Positions 41,475-52,002 of a stretch of DNA of 64,000 nucleotides are shown here, one piece after another (the first letter of the stretch is position 1; each line of letters begins with the position of its first letter). The translations under genes were made by a program, and so were the position numbers. Location of the stretch: assembly GCA_963781805.1 (NCBI GenBank), contig CAWAHF010000004.1, positions 5,208,001 to 5,272,000 of the forward strand, given 5' to 3'. Origin of the DNA: JAFGPL01 sp963781805. GTDB lineage: Bacteria; Bacteroidota; Bacteroidia; Bacteroidales; UBA10428. Under the pieces are notes generated by a model. The model saw only the letters and a program-made list of their open reading frames with translations. It made no database searches and had not been told where the DNA came from.

Positions 41475-44246
41475 ATGAAAAAAGGTAAATCGATAATCAT
41501 CATCATTGCGGCTATTTTAGCGGTTTTCTACTTACTTAAACTGTTTTTAGATTACTATGGCGACTGGCTGTGGTTTAACAATATGCATTATGGCTCGGTA
41601 TTCAATACCATGCTTTCCGCACGAATTATTTCTTTTAGCGTGTTTTTCCTGGCTTTTGCAGTATTTTTCAGTCTGAACATCCGCCGGGCATATCATAACG
41701 GCAATGTGAGCCGTAATATAAACTCACTGCGCGAAGATGATCCACGGAAACTTATTCTAACCATCTATCACGGGAAAACAGTCTTTTGGCTTTGGGGAGC
41801 TGCTGCATTGTTCTTCAGCATCATCCTGAGTTCTTCAGCCGTAATTCATTGGAACGATTTTTTACAATACATCCACGCTTCTTCCTTTGGCATTAAAGAG
41901 CCTGTTTTTGGCAAAGACGCCGGTTTTTATGTGTTTAAACTTCCGGTTTACCGGTATTTGCTGAGTCAGTATCACTCTATCGTAATCATTACAGCTATCG
42001 GTGTTTTGGTTTCGTATTACCTGGACAGCGCTATTAGCTTTATCAACAATAAACTCAGTATCTCCAAAAGGGTAAAAAATCATCTGTTCCGGTTGATTGG
42101 CTTTTTTGCTCTTGGCATTTCAGCATCCTGGTTTCTAAAGCTTTACGGGAATCTGTACTCTTCGCAAGGGCCCGCCTACGGACCTTCCTATATGACGGTG
42201 CATGCGCAGATACCCGCAGACTGGGCTATTTTAGTGATGAGTGTAGTGCTCACCATCCTTTTATTTTTAATGCCACTCATAAAAAAAACCAAAATCCTGC
42301 TTTATGCCACCGGAGTCTGGCTGTTCATATTAGTGGGCTTCGTATGGATCTATCCCGGTATCGTGGAACAGTACGCGGTGAAACCCACTGAGCTGAGCAA
42401 GGAAACCCCCTATATCCTGAACAACATCAAATTTACACGGGAAGCATTCGGGCTCAACAAAGTCAGGGTCGAACCTTTTCCGGTGGATCAGTCGCTGACA
42501 TACCAGGATATCATTGAAAACCAAAGCACCATTGAAAACATCCGACTGTGGGATCGCCGTCCGCTGATACAAACCTACAAGCAACTGCAGGAGATACGTT
42601 TGTATTACGATTTTAACAGTGTGCAGGTGGACCGTTACCATTTTGACAAATACACGGAAGTGGCGCTGGCCGCAAGGGAATTGCCGGTTTCGCAAATACC
42701 TGCCCGTGCCCGGACCTGGGTGAACGAGCATTTGATTTATACACATGGCTATGGCGTGGTGATGAATCCCGTCAATAAAATTATGGAGGACGGGATGCCC
42801 GATTTGATCATGAAAGATATTCCGCCAATCACCACAACGCCGCTCACCTTAAAACAAATGGCTATCTATTACGGGGAAGAAACCGATCAATATGTACTGG
42901 TAAACACCAATGCCAAAGAATTTGATTATCCCAAAGGGGACAAAAATGTGTATACCGACTATAAAGGTGACGGAGGTGTCCGTATTTCCAGCTTGCTCAG
43001 GCGCATCGTTTATGCCTGGAAATTTTCAGATCTGAAAATTCTGCTTACCGGATACCTTACCTCGCAAAGTCGTATCATGTTTTACAGAAATATTACAGAG
43101 CGAGATCAAACGATCGCTCCTTTTCTTTCTTATGACAGCCAGCCTTATCTGGTTGTTGGTACGGACGGACAACTTTACTGGATACACGATGCCTACACCA
43201 CCAGCAACATGTTTCCCTATTCTGAGCCATACTTACAAAACCAGAACGGAAGCAGCTTCAATTACATTAACAATTCCGTGAAAGTCGTCATAAATGCCTA
43301 CAATGGGGATGTTTCCTACTATGTGATCAATCCCAATGACCCGATTGTGCAGACATTGCAAAAGATTTACCCCAAACTTTTCAAACCTTTCAGCGAGATG
43401 CCGGATTTCCTGAAATCACATATCCGGTATCCTACCGATCTGTTTAACATACAAACTCAGATGTATAACGTCTATCACATGACCGATCCGAAGGTATTTT
43501 ACAACCAGGAAGATTACTGGGCAGTACCTGATGCCAGCGGAGAAAACAACACACGGACAAAAATGTTCCCTTATTATGTCATCATGCGCCTGCCGGGGAC
43601 AACGGACGAAGAGTGTATCCTCATGCTACCGCTTACACCCTCCAAAAAGGATAACATGATTGCCTGGATGTGTGCCCGCTGCGATGTTCCCAATTACGGG
43701 GAACTAATCGTTTACACGCTTCCAAAAGATAAACTCGTATACGGTCCCATTCAGATTGAAGGAAGAATCAATCAGAAACCCGACATTTCCGCTGAGCTCA
43801 CCCTGTGGGGACAACATGGTTCTCAGGTTTTCAAAGGCAACCTGCTTGTCATCCCAATCAGCAATTCATTCATTTATGTAGAACCGGTTTACCTGCAATC
43901 ACAGGAGGGACAGATACCCGAACTGAAGCGCGTTATCGTTATTAATAAAGACCAGATTGAAATGCGGCAAACACTGGATGAAGCGCTGCAAGCGATTTTT
44001 AACCCTTCCGGACTTCAAGACTCCACCATGGTACAGCCGGGAACGGCCATAGGAAGTGTAGCGAAATCAATTCTGTCGGTCAAAGCCAAAGAAGCGCTTG
44101 AACATTATAATAAAGCGCTTGAATACCTGAAACAGGATAACTGGGACGGGTATGGCAAAGAGCTGCAGCAGATGAAAGTGATTTTATCCGAAATGAGCAC
44201 AGAAAGCGGGACAGTCCCGAAAACAGATCAACCGCAAATTAAGTAA
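41475..44246 (+). CDS. UPF0182-family large membrane protein
   Basis: A 923-residue protein with about seven membrane segments in the first 310 residues (for example SIIIIIAAILAVFYLLKLFL and LYATGVWLFILVGFVWIYPG) and a long outside domain (about 315-880) with the family phrases YQDIIENQSTIENIRLWDRR, PLTPSKKDNMIAWMCARCD and LVYGPIQIEGRINQKPDIS. These match the UPF0182 family, known mostly from Actinobacteria and Cyanobacteria; function unknown. GC content looks higher than in neighbours. It is complete and stands alone. Confidence 0.9.
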   Translation: MKKGKSIIIIIAAILAVFYLLKLFLDYYGDWLWFNNMHYGSVFNTMLSARIISFSVFFLAFAVFFSLNIRRAYHNGNVSRNINSLREDDPRKLILTIYHGKTVFWLWGAAALFFSIILSSSAVIHWNDFLQYIHASSFGIKEPVFGKDAGFYVFKLPVYRYLLSQYHSIVIITAIGVLVSYYLDSAISFINNKLSISKRVKNHLFRLIGFFALGISASWFLKLYGNLYSSQGPAYGPSYMTVHAQIPADWAILVMSVVLTILLFLMPLIKKTKILLYATGVWLFILVGFVWIYPGIVEQYAVKPTELSKETPYILNNIKFTREAFGLNKVRVEPFPVDQSLTYQDIIENQSTIENIRLWDRRPLIQTYKQLQEIRLYYDFNSVQVDRYHFDKYTEVALAARELPVSQIPARARTWVNEHLIYTHGYGVVMNPVNKIMEDGMPDLIMKDIPPITTTPLTLKQMAIYYGEETDQYVLVNTNAKEFDYPKGDKNVYTDYKGDGGVRISSLLRRIVYAWKFSDLKILLTGYLTSQSRIMFYRNITERDQTIAPFLSYDSQPYLVVGTDGQLYWIHDAYTTSNMFPYSEPYLQNQNGSSFNYINNSVKVVINAYNGDVSYYVINPNDPIVQTLQKIYPKLFKPFSEMPDFLKSHIRYPTDLFNIQTQMYNVYHMTDPKVFYNQEDYWAVPDASGENNTRTKMFPYYVIMRLPGTTDEECILMLPLTPSKKDNMIAWMCARCDVPNYGELIVYTLPKDKLVYGPIQIEGRINQKPDISAELTLWGQHGSQVFKGNLLVIPISNSFIYVEPVYLQSQEGQIPELKRVIVINKDQIEMRQTLDEALQAIFNPSGLQDSTMVQPGTAIGSVAKSILSVKAKEALEHYNKALEYLKQDNWDGYGKELQQMKVILSEMSTESGTVPKTDQPQIK

Positions 44247-44468
44247 TGGGGGGTTAAATTAAATAGGTGATAGTTTGTAACAATAAATATTATCTCTTTA
44301 AAATAGGAGTACATAAAACCCCACTTGCGCGCGTTTAACGACAGTGTTACGCTTGCTTATATACGTTAACCATAAAAGCTGCTTAACCTGTGCCTGCTGT
44401 TTCACAAATGTTTATTAGAAAAATTAAGATGTTTTATTTTTAAAACATATTTCCCGCCAAATACCAAC

Positions 44469-44531
44469 AAAAAAACAGACGCCCGGGCGGGCGCCTGCTT
44501 CACAACACAATTAAATCCGCACTAATCAAAG
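44469..44531 (-). ncRNA. Candidate small RNA, copy 1
   Basis: On the minus strand a perfect -7 box TATATTTG (44537-44544) is followed by ACTTTGATTAGTGCGGATTT, AATTGTGTTGTG, and a GC-rich hairpin with arms AGGCGCCC and GGGCGTCT ending in a T-run (44469-44475). The same block lies at 52003-52069. Promoter, about 60-nt body and intrinsic terminator together fit an independent small RNA. It points toward the end of the convergent UPF0182 gene. Family unknown to me. Confidence 0.5.
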
Positions 44532-44544
44532 TACTGCAAATATA

Positions 44545-45217
44545 AAGAAATTTATCTTTTTATCTATAAATTTTTATTTTCTTTTTCTTTTTTTTACTCT
44601 TTTTTTCATAGATCTTGCGGGCGTGGACAATGGCAACGGTATTGGTAATAATTTCGTCCATTTCGCTTACAACCAATCTGGCGCTCGTTTAATCCCGATG
44701 AACCGGGATAACGCGTACTTTTTTAGTTAACCCCCTAAGCGACTCTTTCTGTTTTGCTGTTTCAGAAATTTTTGTACATCGCTGACTGAAAAGAACTAAA
44801 GTGAACTTTTATTCTCTTGTCTGATAGCATTTGAAAAATATGTAAATACACTTGTCGAATATAAATGAGTTGCCAGGCATGCAAAGAATCCGTTAACACG
44901 ATAGTCAGCCTGAGCGCTGCGCCGTCGGCAAGCCTTTGGCGGTCGATGGGAGTCGAAGGCTCATATAGCGTGTCATTAGCAGCGGAGTCGAAGCGTATTG
45001 TGTCCGGGGCTTTCATTTGTACTATCCCTTAATTAAATGACATTGAATTGAGAATGTGGAATTGAATTTAATCCGAATGAAAACACTTCACATACTGATT
45101 TGTTTATAAATTGAGTGACTGTAAAATAAAACATCTGTGAACAGTCCTGAAAGTCTTAATGACATATCTGATCATATAGATATTTGGGTAGTATTCAGTG
45201 GAATATAAAGACGGGAG
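44545..45217. other. Long gap with possible gene remnants
   Basis: The minus strand at about 44580-44690 reads SEMDEIITNTVAIVHARKIY plus a lysine-rich tail and looks like the end of a lost gene; its family is not recognized. A minus-strand frame at 44762-45016 has no features and lies over GGAGTCGAAGG-type dispersed repeats (about 44945-45000), so I do not call it. Nothing else is supported. Confidence 0.4.
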
Positions 45218-45883
45218 ATGGGTAAAATGGAACTGTTGGAACGAAAATTGAACCAAACCGAAACCAAAAAAAGTTTCAAAAAAGTTGTCCGGTTGTATGA
45301 TATCTGGAGCTGGTTTACAGAGAGCAAAGCTGCAAAATATGTTATCGAATTTTCTGATGTCCGAAATAACGAATCGGTTTTAGAGGTTGCATGCGGAACA
45401 GGTGTTGTTTATAAAGAAATAGTCAAAAGAAATCCGGACGGCCAAAATGTTGGTATGGATTTATCACCCGACATGCTTGAAAAGGCAAAGAAAAGATTGG
45501 GCAAAATTAAAAATGTCCATTATGAATTAAAAGAGGGGGATGCATTGCAGCTTGATTTTGAAGATAATATGTTTGACACCCTGATAAATAACTTTATGGT
45601 GGATTTAATGCCTGCTGACACGTTTGACAAACTAGCCGAAGAATTTTACAGAGTAACAAAACCCAATGGGAAAGTGGTAATGTCAACCTTTTCTTTCGGC
45701 AAAAAGAAAGCTAATAAATTCTGGTACCGGGTGGCAAGGAAATATCCTGACCTGCTGACAGGATGCCGTCCTGTATCCTTTAAGGAACATTTAATAAAAG
45801 CCGGCTTTGAGATTGAAAAAAATCTGGAAATAAGTCAGAATACATTCCCGTCAGAAGTAATAAAAGCGCGGAAAAAGGCATGA
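45218..45883 (+). CDS. Class I SAM-dependent methyltransferase
   Basis: A 221-residue Rossmann-fold methyltransferase. Motif I is VLEVACGTGVV (about 50-60), followed by GMDLSPDMLEKAKKRLG, EGDALQLDFEDNMFD and NNFMVDLMP, and KPNGKVVMSTF, the order of UbiE/Coq5-like enzymes. The protein begins with VVRLYDIWSWFTESKAA, the cap region of this group. The acceptor is unknown. Two ATGs (45218 and 45227) are both possible; an AGACGGGAG stretch precedes the first. Confidence 0.85.
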   Translation: MGKMELLERKLNQTETKKSFKKVVRLYDIWSWFTESKAAKYVIEFSDVRNNESVLEVACGTGVVYKEIVKRNPDGQNVGMDLSPDMLEKAKKRLGKIKNVHYELKEGDALQLDFEDNMFDTLINNFMVDLMPADTFDKLAEEFYRVTKPNGKVVMSTFSFGKKKANKFWYRVARKYPDLLTGCRPVSFKEHLIKAGFEIEKNLEISQNTFPSEVIKARKKA

Positions 45884-45985
45884 ATTAATCAGTTTATGAT
45901 ACTTGCACACGTTATGCGCATTCGTTAAACATCTGATTAACAGACGGAACGCGCCTATCTCACATCAAAAATATGTCTCTGTATA

Positions 45986-46534
45986 CTACCAACTTTTCTT
46001 TTTCAACATGGTGATAGTTCCGGTCCAGTTATGATGTGAATTGCCATCCTGAGAACTGTTATAATCCTCTGTAACGACACTTCCTATTGCACCTTTATAT
46101 TTGCCGGTGCCCCCGACAAACCTAATTGTATCGCTCCAATGTGAAGTTACAAAAGCAGGTTGTTCAGCCAGTCTGCCATCGAGAACCTGTCCTGAGGCAT
46201 CTAAAAACAGGGTGTCTCCGGTTTCGTCTATTATAAAGGCATAAGCATTACCATAGTTACTCAGGCTGTCACCACAAAAATCGAAGTGTGCAATAAAATT
46301 GCCTACTGGAACACCTGATCCCTTTGCATCAACAATAGCACGCCACAACGATAATGAACCAGTGCATTTTGGTTCCGGCAACGTATCAGGACCAACATAC
46401 TTATACTCGCCTGTGGCGGTTGCTTTAAAAGGTACGGTAACCATTTTGAGGGACTTCTGTCTGTTGCAATTTAGTACCAGCATAATTATGCAAATTATTG
46501 CCGGCAACAGAAACAATCTCTTTGTTGTTTTCAT
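45986..46534 (-). CDS. Secreted lipoprotein, function unknown
   Basis: A 182-residue lipoprotein with a lipobox-like LVLNC (about Cys23). The body is beta-rich; VPVGNFIAHFDFCGDSLSNY, IRFVGGTGKYKGAIGS and the end NWTGTITMLKKK recall the small beta-barrel proteins (allene-oxide-cyclase/dirigent-like) in which a GGTGxYxGA turn is conserved. That similarity is by eye only. No operon partner; it is convergent with the methyltransferase. Confidence 0.6.
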   Translation of the reverse strand: MKTTKRLFLLPAIICIIMLVLNCNRQKSLKMVTVPFKATATGEYKYVGPDTLPEPKCTGSLSLWRAIVDAKGSGVPVGNFIAHFDFCGDSLSNYGNAYAFIIDETGDTLFLDASGQVLDGRLAEQPAFVTSHWSDTIRFVGGTGKYKGAIGSVVTEDYNSSQDGNSHHNWTGTITMLKKKSW

Positions 46535-46978
46535 AATTTTTGAGTTTGGTTAAATAATCTTATAAATTTAATCACTAGGTATTAAAATGATTCAGTGGTT
46601 GGTTTTGCAGGTTTATTTCTCATAATCTGTCTGCAGCAGGTAACATGGATCTGTTGCCTATTCACCCGATGCAATGAAATAACGTCCTTGCGGAAGAAAC
46701 GAACCCTGTCTGTCACAGGAGGCAATTTCTTCAGATTTATAAGATTGCCACACTCGTTTCCAAGCCGCAATGACAAAACCTAACTTACTTAACCTTAGTG
46801 ACTCCAAACAACTCAATGACTTGATCTCAGTATCTTAATGATTTGTTAAAGAACTTTTACTGTATACAGATATCTTGTACAATACTTTTATCTGTATTGG
46901 TTGGGACAACATTTCCCGGCCAGCAATGGGAAAGGCTCGCATTATAAAACGTGCACCAGTTATGATGCCAATTTGAAT
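46535..46978. other. Intergenic with a dispersed repeat
   Basis: No gene supported. The stretch at about 46735-46775 (AGATTGCCAC ... GCAATGAC) is the widespread TGCxATGAC/GTCATTGC-type repeat of Bacteroidota genomes, which explains the minus-strand frame at 46582-46776. Confidence 0.5.
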
Positions 46979-47581
46979 CTAAAAGCTTGCACTCATAATG
47001 GCAGTGCCGATTAAAACTGCTGCCATAGCCCCATAACCTGCGCCAAACCAGGTTTGTTTCCCTTTTTGTTTTTTTACAGTTTTTTGATAACATTCTGTAT
47101 ACGTTTTATCACCAGACAAATCTTTGTCCGGAGGAATCATCTTTTGGTTGTCGGGTGGTGAGGATGCTAAGATAGCTGTACCGATAAAACCAATCGGAAA
47201 GAAAAATCCCGTAACCACACCGCCTATTCGTGCTCCGGTAAAGTTTGTATTACCAATAGCATCCACCATTCCTTTGGTACAGCTTCCATCGTTTGTGACA
47301 TCCCTAAGATCCATGGTTAAAGGTCCCGGTTGCAGATATTTGATATGATAGGCTTCATCCGGAACATACACCTCTTTTTTCTTAATAACAAAATGGACTT
47401 CATCGTAATTCAGCGTTTGTTTGGTTCCTCCGTGTATTTTGTAAACTACATTTTTTTTATTGCCTTTCATTCTTGAATACTCGATTTTTTCGCCGTTATT
47501 GAGAAAGATGGTTTTTTTAGATTGGGCATTCAGGCACATCACAGCGCCACACAAACTGATGAATAAAATTATTCTTTTCAT
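46979..47581 (-). CDS. Secreted/membrane protein of unknown function
   Basis: A 200-residue protein with a signal peptide (about 1-19, ending NAQS). The first half is a small beta domain (KKTIFLNNGEKIEYSRMKGN, VYKIHGGTKQTLNYDEVHF) of the kind seen at the start of many Bacteroidota envelope proteins. The second half has two hydrophobic segments, about 118-138 (GGVVTGFFFPIGFIGTAILA) and 178-198 (GYGAMAAVLIGTAIM), separated by a charged loop with a CYQKTVKKQKGKQ end. Function unknown. Confidence 0.65.
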   Translation of the reverse strand: MKRIILFISLCGAVMCLNAQSKKTIFLNNGEKIEYSRMKGNKKNVVYKIHGGTKQTLNYDEVHFVIKKKEVYVPDEAYHIKYLQPGPLTMDLRDVTNDGSCTKGMVDAIGNTNFTGARIGGVVTGFFFPIGFIGTAILASSPPDNQKMIPPDKDLSGDKTYTECYQKTVKKQKGKQTWFGAGYGAMAAVLIGTAIMSASF

Positions 47582-48112
47582 GATTTTAAGTTTTTAAATT
47601 GTTTTGGAGTCATTGATTTAGAGTCTTCTGATTAACCTAAAATTAATTGTATAAAGAAACTGAAAACAAGACTGGTAGACATATCAACCTCGTAGTAAAT
47701 AGTTGTAAATTCACCGAAACAGATTTACCTTTTATTTATTATCAGATTTTTCAATTAGCTTATTGTTCATAGATTGATTTATAGCTCAGAAACACGAATC
47801 TTTACTAGGTGTATATAATAACCTGATCAGATTCACTTAACAATTGCTGAATATATAAATTTCAATATCAGGAATCAATAATTTGTGGTTAACTACGCAG
47901 AATTGTTGTGTAATGCAAAATTTCTGTGGTATTTAAAATTTCACAATTTCAAAAAGGTAGGTTTTTATGGCTGTTTCATTCCCGGTATTACTTTAAAAAT
48001 CGTATGGAACATTACATTTGATTTGCCTTACGAGAATTTAAATGAATAGAGGTATAAGAAATAGATTGATTGAACAGCCTTTGGCCAATTTAGTTAGTCT
48101 AATTCCTGAAAC
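47582..48112. other. Intergenic, nothing supported
   Basis: 530 bp of AT-rich sequence without a convincing frame, hairpin or repeat. It may include the decayed first part of the methyltransferase fragment that begins at 48113. Confidence 0.5.
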
Positions 48113-48298
48113 ATGAATTACTTTTTCTCAGTAATTAATTCACTTTCCGGATTGGTTGCCGTAATCCTTCTGTTTTTCCTGGTGAGAATATATTTGAAAT
48201 TTTCCGAAGAACCGAGATTATTAAAGGATTTTGGTGATGATTATCTTGCCTTCAGAAAAGGAGTTCCCATGATTATTCCTATTAAATTATTTCATTAA
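48113..48298 (+). pseudogene. C-terminal fragment of an isoprenylcysteine methyltransferase-like membrane protein
   Basis: A 61-residue frame: one membrane segment (LSGLVAVILLFFLVRIYL) and then EEPRLLKDFGDDYLAFRKGV with a proline-containing end, which is the C-terminal signature of ICMT/PEMT-like membrane methyltransferases. Those are about 150-250 residues, so the N-terminal membrane segments are missing. Probably a remnant, although the frame itself is open from an ATG. Confidence 0.6.
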
Positions 48299-48404
48299 AA
48301 TATATTTTTCCTATCAAACGAGGCTATATCCTTTAACAAATCAGCTATTCCTGATATTAAAAATGCACTTACTTTGCCGTGGACAATTATTTATTAGCAA
48401 TAAA

Positions 48405-50417
48405 ATGAAAGGAAGAATTATTTTTTACCTCGGTTGTTTTTTAATTATTGGTGCATGCAACCCAAAGCATTCGGAAGAAGTCACAATTCAATCACCTGAT
48501 AATAATATAAATGTAAAGTTTCTGGTGGAAAATTCAAAGCCGTATTATGAGGTTACTTATCAGGATAAACCGGTAATTAAAAAATCGGCACTGGGCTTCA
48601 AATTTAAGTCGCAGGCTTCATTAGACAACAACCTGCTAATTAAGAATAAGGTGACAAAATCGATTGATGAAACCTGGAAACAGGTCTGGGGTGAAAAACA
48701 TTTTGTCAGGAACCATTACAATGAACTCTATCTTCAACTGGAAGAAAAGAGTGATCTGAAACGTAAAATAAATATCGTTTTCCGGGTATTTGATGACGGG
48801 GTAGGATTCCGGTACCAAATTCCCGAACAGGAAAATATGGACAGTGTTGTCATTATGGATGAAGAAACAGCTTTTCATCTCACAGGAAATCATGATGCCT
48901 GGTGGATACCGGCATATTGTGATAACCGCTATGAATATTTGTACAAAAAATCTCCTGTAAACGAATTGGATACGGTTCACACACCGTTAACCATCGAGAC
49001 AAAGGATGGTTTATACCTTGCCATTCACGAAGCTGATCTGAAGGATTATGCGAGCATGACCCTGGCAAGCGACAAAAAAAACACACTGAAATGTGATCTT
49101 GTCCCCTGGCACGATGGCACCAAGGTGAAAACCCGGGCACCCTTTCAAACTCCCTGGCGTACCATTCTGATTGCCGATAATCCCGGCAAACTAATCACCT
49201 CTTACCTGATGCTGAACCTGAATGAGCCTAATAAACTCGGAGATGTGTCATCATGGGTGAAACCGGCAAAATATATAGGGATTTGGTGGGGAATGCACAT
49301 TGGAAAATATACCTTCTGGGAAAGCAAAGATCAGGGCGCTACCACCGAACATGCCAAAATGTATATTGACTTTGCCTCGAAATATCATATTCCCCTGTTA
49401 CTTATTGAAGGATGGAACAAAGGCTGGACACCGCAATGGTACGAAAACGCCATGCATATGTTCAATTTTACCAAATGCGCCGATGGCTTTGATCTTGAAA
49501 AGGTATGCAACTATGCGAAGTCAAAAAATGTGGAAATCATCGGGTACCATGAAACAGGCTCAAACCTGATTAACTATTTGAGCCAGATCGATTCGGCATT
49601 TGCCCTTTACAAAAAGGTTGGAATCCACAACCTGAAAATCGGGCAGGTGGGATCACGATTGAATATGAAAGAATGGCATCACGGACAGTTCGGAGTGGAG
49701 TATTACAGGTATGTATTATTAAAGGCAGCCCAAAATCATATGACAGTAAATTTTCATGAACCCATTAAGGGAACAGGCGAATGGAGAACCTACCCGAACA
49801 TGTTGATGCGCGAAGGCGCACGTGGCCAGGAATATGATGCATGGAGTAAAGGAAATCCGCCGGAACATACCACCATTCTGCCATTTACCCGTATGTTGGC
49901 AGGGCCTATGGATTTCACTCCCGGCATATTTGACGTTACCATTAAAGAAAGGTCGACCACCAGTGTTCATACCACCGTTGCCAAACAACTGGCTTTTTAC
50001 GTGGTGATTTATGCGCCTGTGCAGATGCTGGCTGATTTGCCCGAAAATTATGAAGGAAATCCTGCGTTTAAGTTTTTGCTTGATGTACCGACAGACTGGG
50101 AAGATACTAAAGTGCTCAATGCGAAAATTGGAGACTATGTTACTATTGTTCGGAAAGACCGCAACAGCAATGACTGGTATCTGGGAAGCATCACAGACGA
50201 AAATGTACGAACATTTGAAATTCCTCTTGATTTTCTGGATCCCGGTAAAAAATACCTTGCCGAAATTTATGCTGACGGTGAAAATGCAGATTATCAGAAC
50301 AACCCGCTGCCCGTTGCAATATCCTCTAAACAAGTGGACAGCAATACAACTCTTACCCTGAAGCTTGCACGGGGTGGGGGACAGGCCATTCGTTTTCACG
50401 AGGTGGATTCATTGTAA
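48405..50417 (+). CDS. GH97 glycoside hydrolase, SusB-like
   Basis: A GH97 enzyme of 670 residues from the ATG at 48405; the in-frame ATG 14 codons earlier would spoil the signal peptide. The lipobox is LIIGAC. N-terminal beta-sandwich, then a TIM barrel with WWGMHIGKYTFWESK, IGYHETGSN, VNFHEPIKGTG and MREGARGQEYDAW. The three glutamates in YHET, FHEP and REGARG line up with the base and acid residues of the inverting SusB type, so an alpha-glucosidase-like inverting activity is likely rather than the retaining alpha-galactosidase type. No PUL genes are adjacent. Confidence 0.88.
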   Translation: MKGRIIFYLGCFLIIGACNPKHSEEVTIQSPDNNINVKFLVENSKPYYEVTYQDKPVIKKSALGFKFKSQASLDNNLLIKNKVTKSIDETWKQVWGEKHFVRNHYNELYLQLEEKSDLKRKINIVFRVFDDGVGFRYQIPEQENMDSVVIMDEETAFHLTGNHDAWWIPAYCDNRYEYLYKKSPVNELDTVHTPLTIETKDGLYLAIHEADLKDYASMTLASDKKNTLKCDLVPWHDGTKVKTRAPFQTPWRTILIADNPGKLITSYLMLNLNEPNKLGDVSSWVKPAKYIGIWWGMHIGKYTFWESKDQGATTEHAKMYIDFASKYHIPLLLIEGWNKGWTPQWYENAMHMFNFTKCADGFDLEKVCNYAKSKNVEIIGYHETGSNLINYLSQIDSAFALYKKVGIHNLKIGQVGSRLNMKEWHHGQFGVEYYRYVLLKAAQNHMTVNFHEPIKGTGEWRTYPNMLMREGARGQEYDAWSKGNPPEHTTILPFTRMLAGPMDFTPGIFDVTIKERSTTSVHTTVAKQLAFYVVIYAPVQMLADLPENYEGNPAFKFLLDVPTDWEDTKVLNAKIGDYVTIVRKDRNSNDWYLGSITDENVRTFEIPLDFLDPGKKYLAEIYADGENADYQNNPLPVAISSKQVDSNTTLTLKLARGGGQAIRFHEVDSL

Positions 50418-50527
50418 TGCATTCACCAACATACCATAAAAATTAATACAAATACGTTAATGGTATTCTGTTTTGAACACAATAAGTCATAGATGCTTTA
50501 CGTTCAGTGAGTTTGAACAGCTTCTAA

Positions 50528-50560
50528 TTTGTGGTTGTTGTTAACAGATTCGGATCTTTG
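50528..50560 (+). promoter_or_regulatory. Putative promoter of the MutS-like gene
   Basis: TTTG at 50528-50531 and GATCTTTG at 50553-50560, spaced 21 bp, match the Bacteroidota TTTG-N19-21-TAnnTTTG pattern with one mismatch. It ends 20 bp before the ATG at 50581. Confidence 0.4.
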
Positions 50561-50580
50561 CATATTGCGGGCCATTAAAA

Positions 50581-51960
50581 ATGTTCCCAAAAATCAGGAA
50601 GTTGGTTCAAAAATATCCTGGTCTGACCATGAACTTTGAACTAGATAAACAAACCATCCGGGATTTGGAAATTTTTTCCGAGGAAAAATCTTCGAAATCT
50701 GTTTATGGATATTTCAACCTTACAAAAACCATTGGAGGTCGGGATTATCTTTATGAATTAATGCGATACCCTTTGACCGATATCCGGGAAATTAAGCAAC
50801 GTCAGGAACTCATCCGGTTTTTCTGCAATACGAACATTGAAGTGAAGATAAATTCTGGACAGTTTGACTTCATTGAACACTATCTGCGATTGAATGTACC
50901 TACGCTGAGGAACAATGCGATCGATGCAGTCTTTCAGTACCTGTCGTATCATTTAAATCCTAAAAATGATTATTATATCATCCAATCGGGAATTCAAAAT
51001 TTATTGTACCTCTTTCATCACTTGAGTGAGATCATTGATTTGGTTAAAAATTATCCGATTCCGCAGGAGCTTCAAAAAAGAATAGAACTCATAAAGCGTT
51101 TCTTTGAATTGCCCGATAATAAAGATCTGTTTTTTAAACAAGAGAAAATTTCCTGCTTTAGTCTCAACAGGTTTGATAACCGGTTCCGTAAAAGATATAA
51201 AAACATTCTCAGGACATTACTTAGCGAAATTTATTATCTGGATGCCTTGATTGCTGTGGGCAAAGCTGCAAAACATTACCATCTGTGCTTTCCGGACTAT
51301 TTTAATAGATACGGTACTAAATTATCAATTACAGGTTTATATCATCCGTTACTGACGGATGCTGTGCCATATGATGTTACCATGGATGCCTCTAAAAACC
51401 TTTGCTTTTTGACCGGACCCAATATGGCTGGCAAATCGACTTTTCTCAAATCGCTGGGCATAGCTATATACCTGGCTCATTTGGGTTTTCCGGTTCCTGC
51501 TGCAAGTATGACAACATCATTATACCACGGTATAATTACCACCATTAATTTATCTGATAATATGGGCAAAGGATACAGTCATTTTTACAGTGAGGTGAGA
51601 CGGGTGAAGGAAACCGCTTTGATACTCAGGGAGAAGCAACGGTTGTTTGTCGTTTTCGACGAATTGTTCCGGGGGACCAATGTAAAAGATGCCTATGATG
51701 CTTCGCTGTTAATCATCAGGTCGTTTGCGGCTATTGGAGAAAGTACCTTCTTTATTTCCACGCATCTGAAAGAAATCGCAGAAGATATCAAAAATCTGGA
51801 TTCTATTCATTTCCGGTATTTTGAATCGGAACTTCAGGAGGATCAACCGGTTTATAATTTTAATCTGCGGGAAGGGGTTTCGAATGAACGGTTGGGAATG
51901 CATATCCTGAGACAGGAAAAGATTGTTGAGATTCTGAATTCAATTCATCCGAGGCATTGA
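50581..51960 (+). CDS. MutS-like ATPase lacking the mismatch-recognition domain
   Basis: A 459-residue protein with a MutS core/lever-like helical region (about 20-230) and a C-terminal MutS ATPase: Walker A FLTGPNMAGKSTFLKSLG (about 280), the LSDNMGKGYSHFYSEVRRVK helix, Walker B RLFVVFDELFRGTN and FFISTHLKEIAE. The N-terminal mismatch-binding domain is absent, and no Smr nuclease domain is present, so it is not MutS or MutS2. Such short MutS-family ATPases are common in Bacteroidota with unknown function. It is followed by the small-RNA candidate on the other strand. Confidence 0.85.
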   Translation: MFPKIRKLVQKYPGLTMNFELDKQTIRDLEIFSEEKSSKSVYGYFNLTKTIGGRDYLYELMRYPLTDIREIKQRQELIRFFCNTNIEVKINSGQFDFIEHYLRLNVPTLRNNAIDAVFQYLSYHLNPKNDYYIIQSGIQNLLYLFHHLSEIIDLVKNYPIPQELQKRIELIKRFFELPDNKDLFFKQEKISCFSLNRFDNRFRKRYKNILRTLLSEIYYLDALIAVGKAAKHYHLCFPDYFNRYGTKLSITGLYHPLLTDAVPYDVTMDASKNLCFLTGPNMAGKSTFLKSLGIAIYLAHLGFPVPAASMTTSLYHGIITTINLSDNMGKGYSHFYSEVRRVKETALILREKQRLFVVFDELFRGTNVKDAYDASLLIIRSFAAIGESTFFISTHLKEIAEDIKNLDSIHFRYFESELQEDQPVYNFNLREGVSNERLGMHILRQEKIVEILNSIHPRH

Positions 51961-52002
51961 AATGAAACAATACATTCTCAACGTACAATTTAAAAGGAGA
52001 TA

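Noticed and set aside
44762..45016. 84-codon minus-strand frame
   Set aside because: No signal, motif or homologue recognized, and it covers dispersed GGAGTCGAAG repeats.
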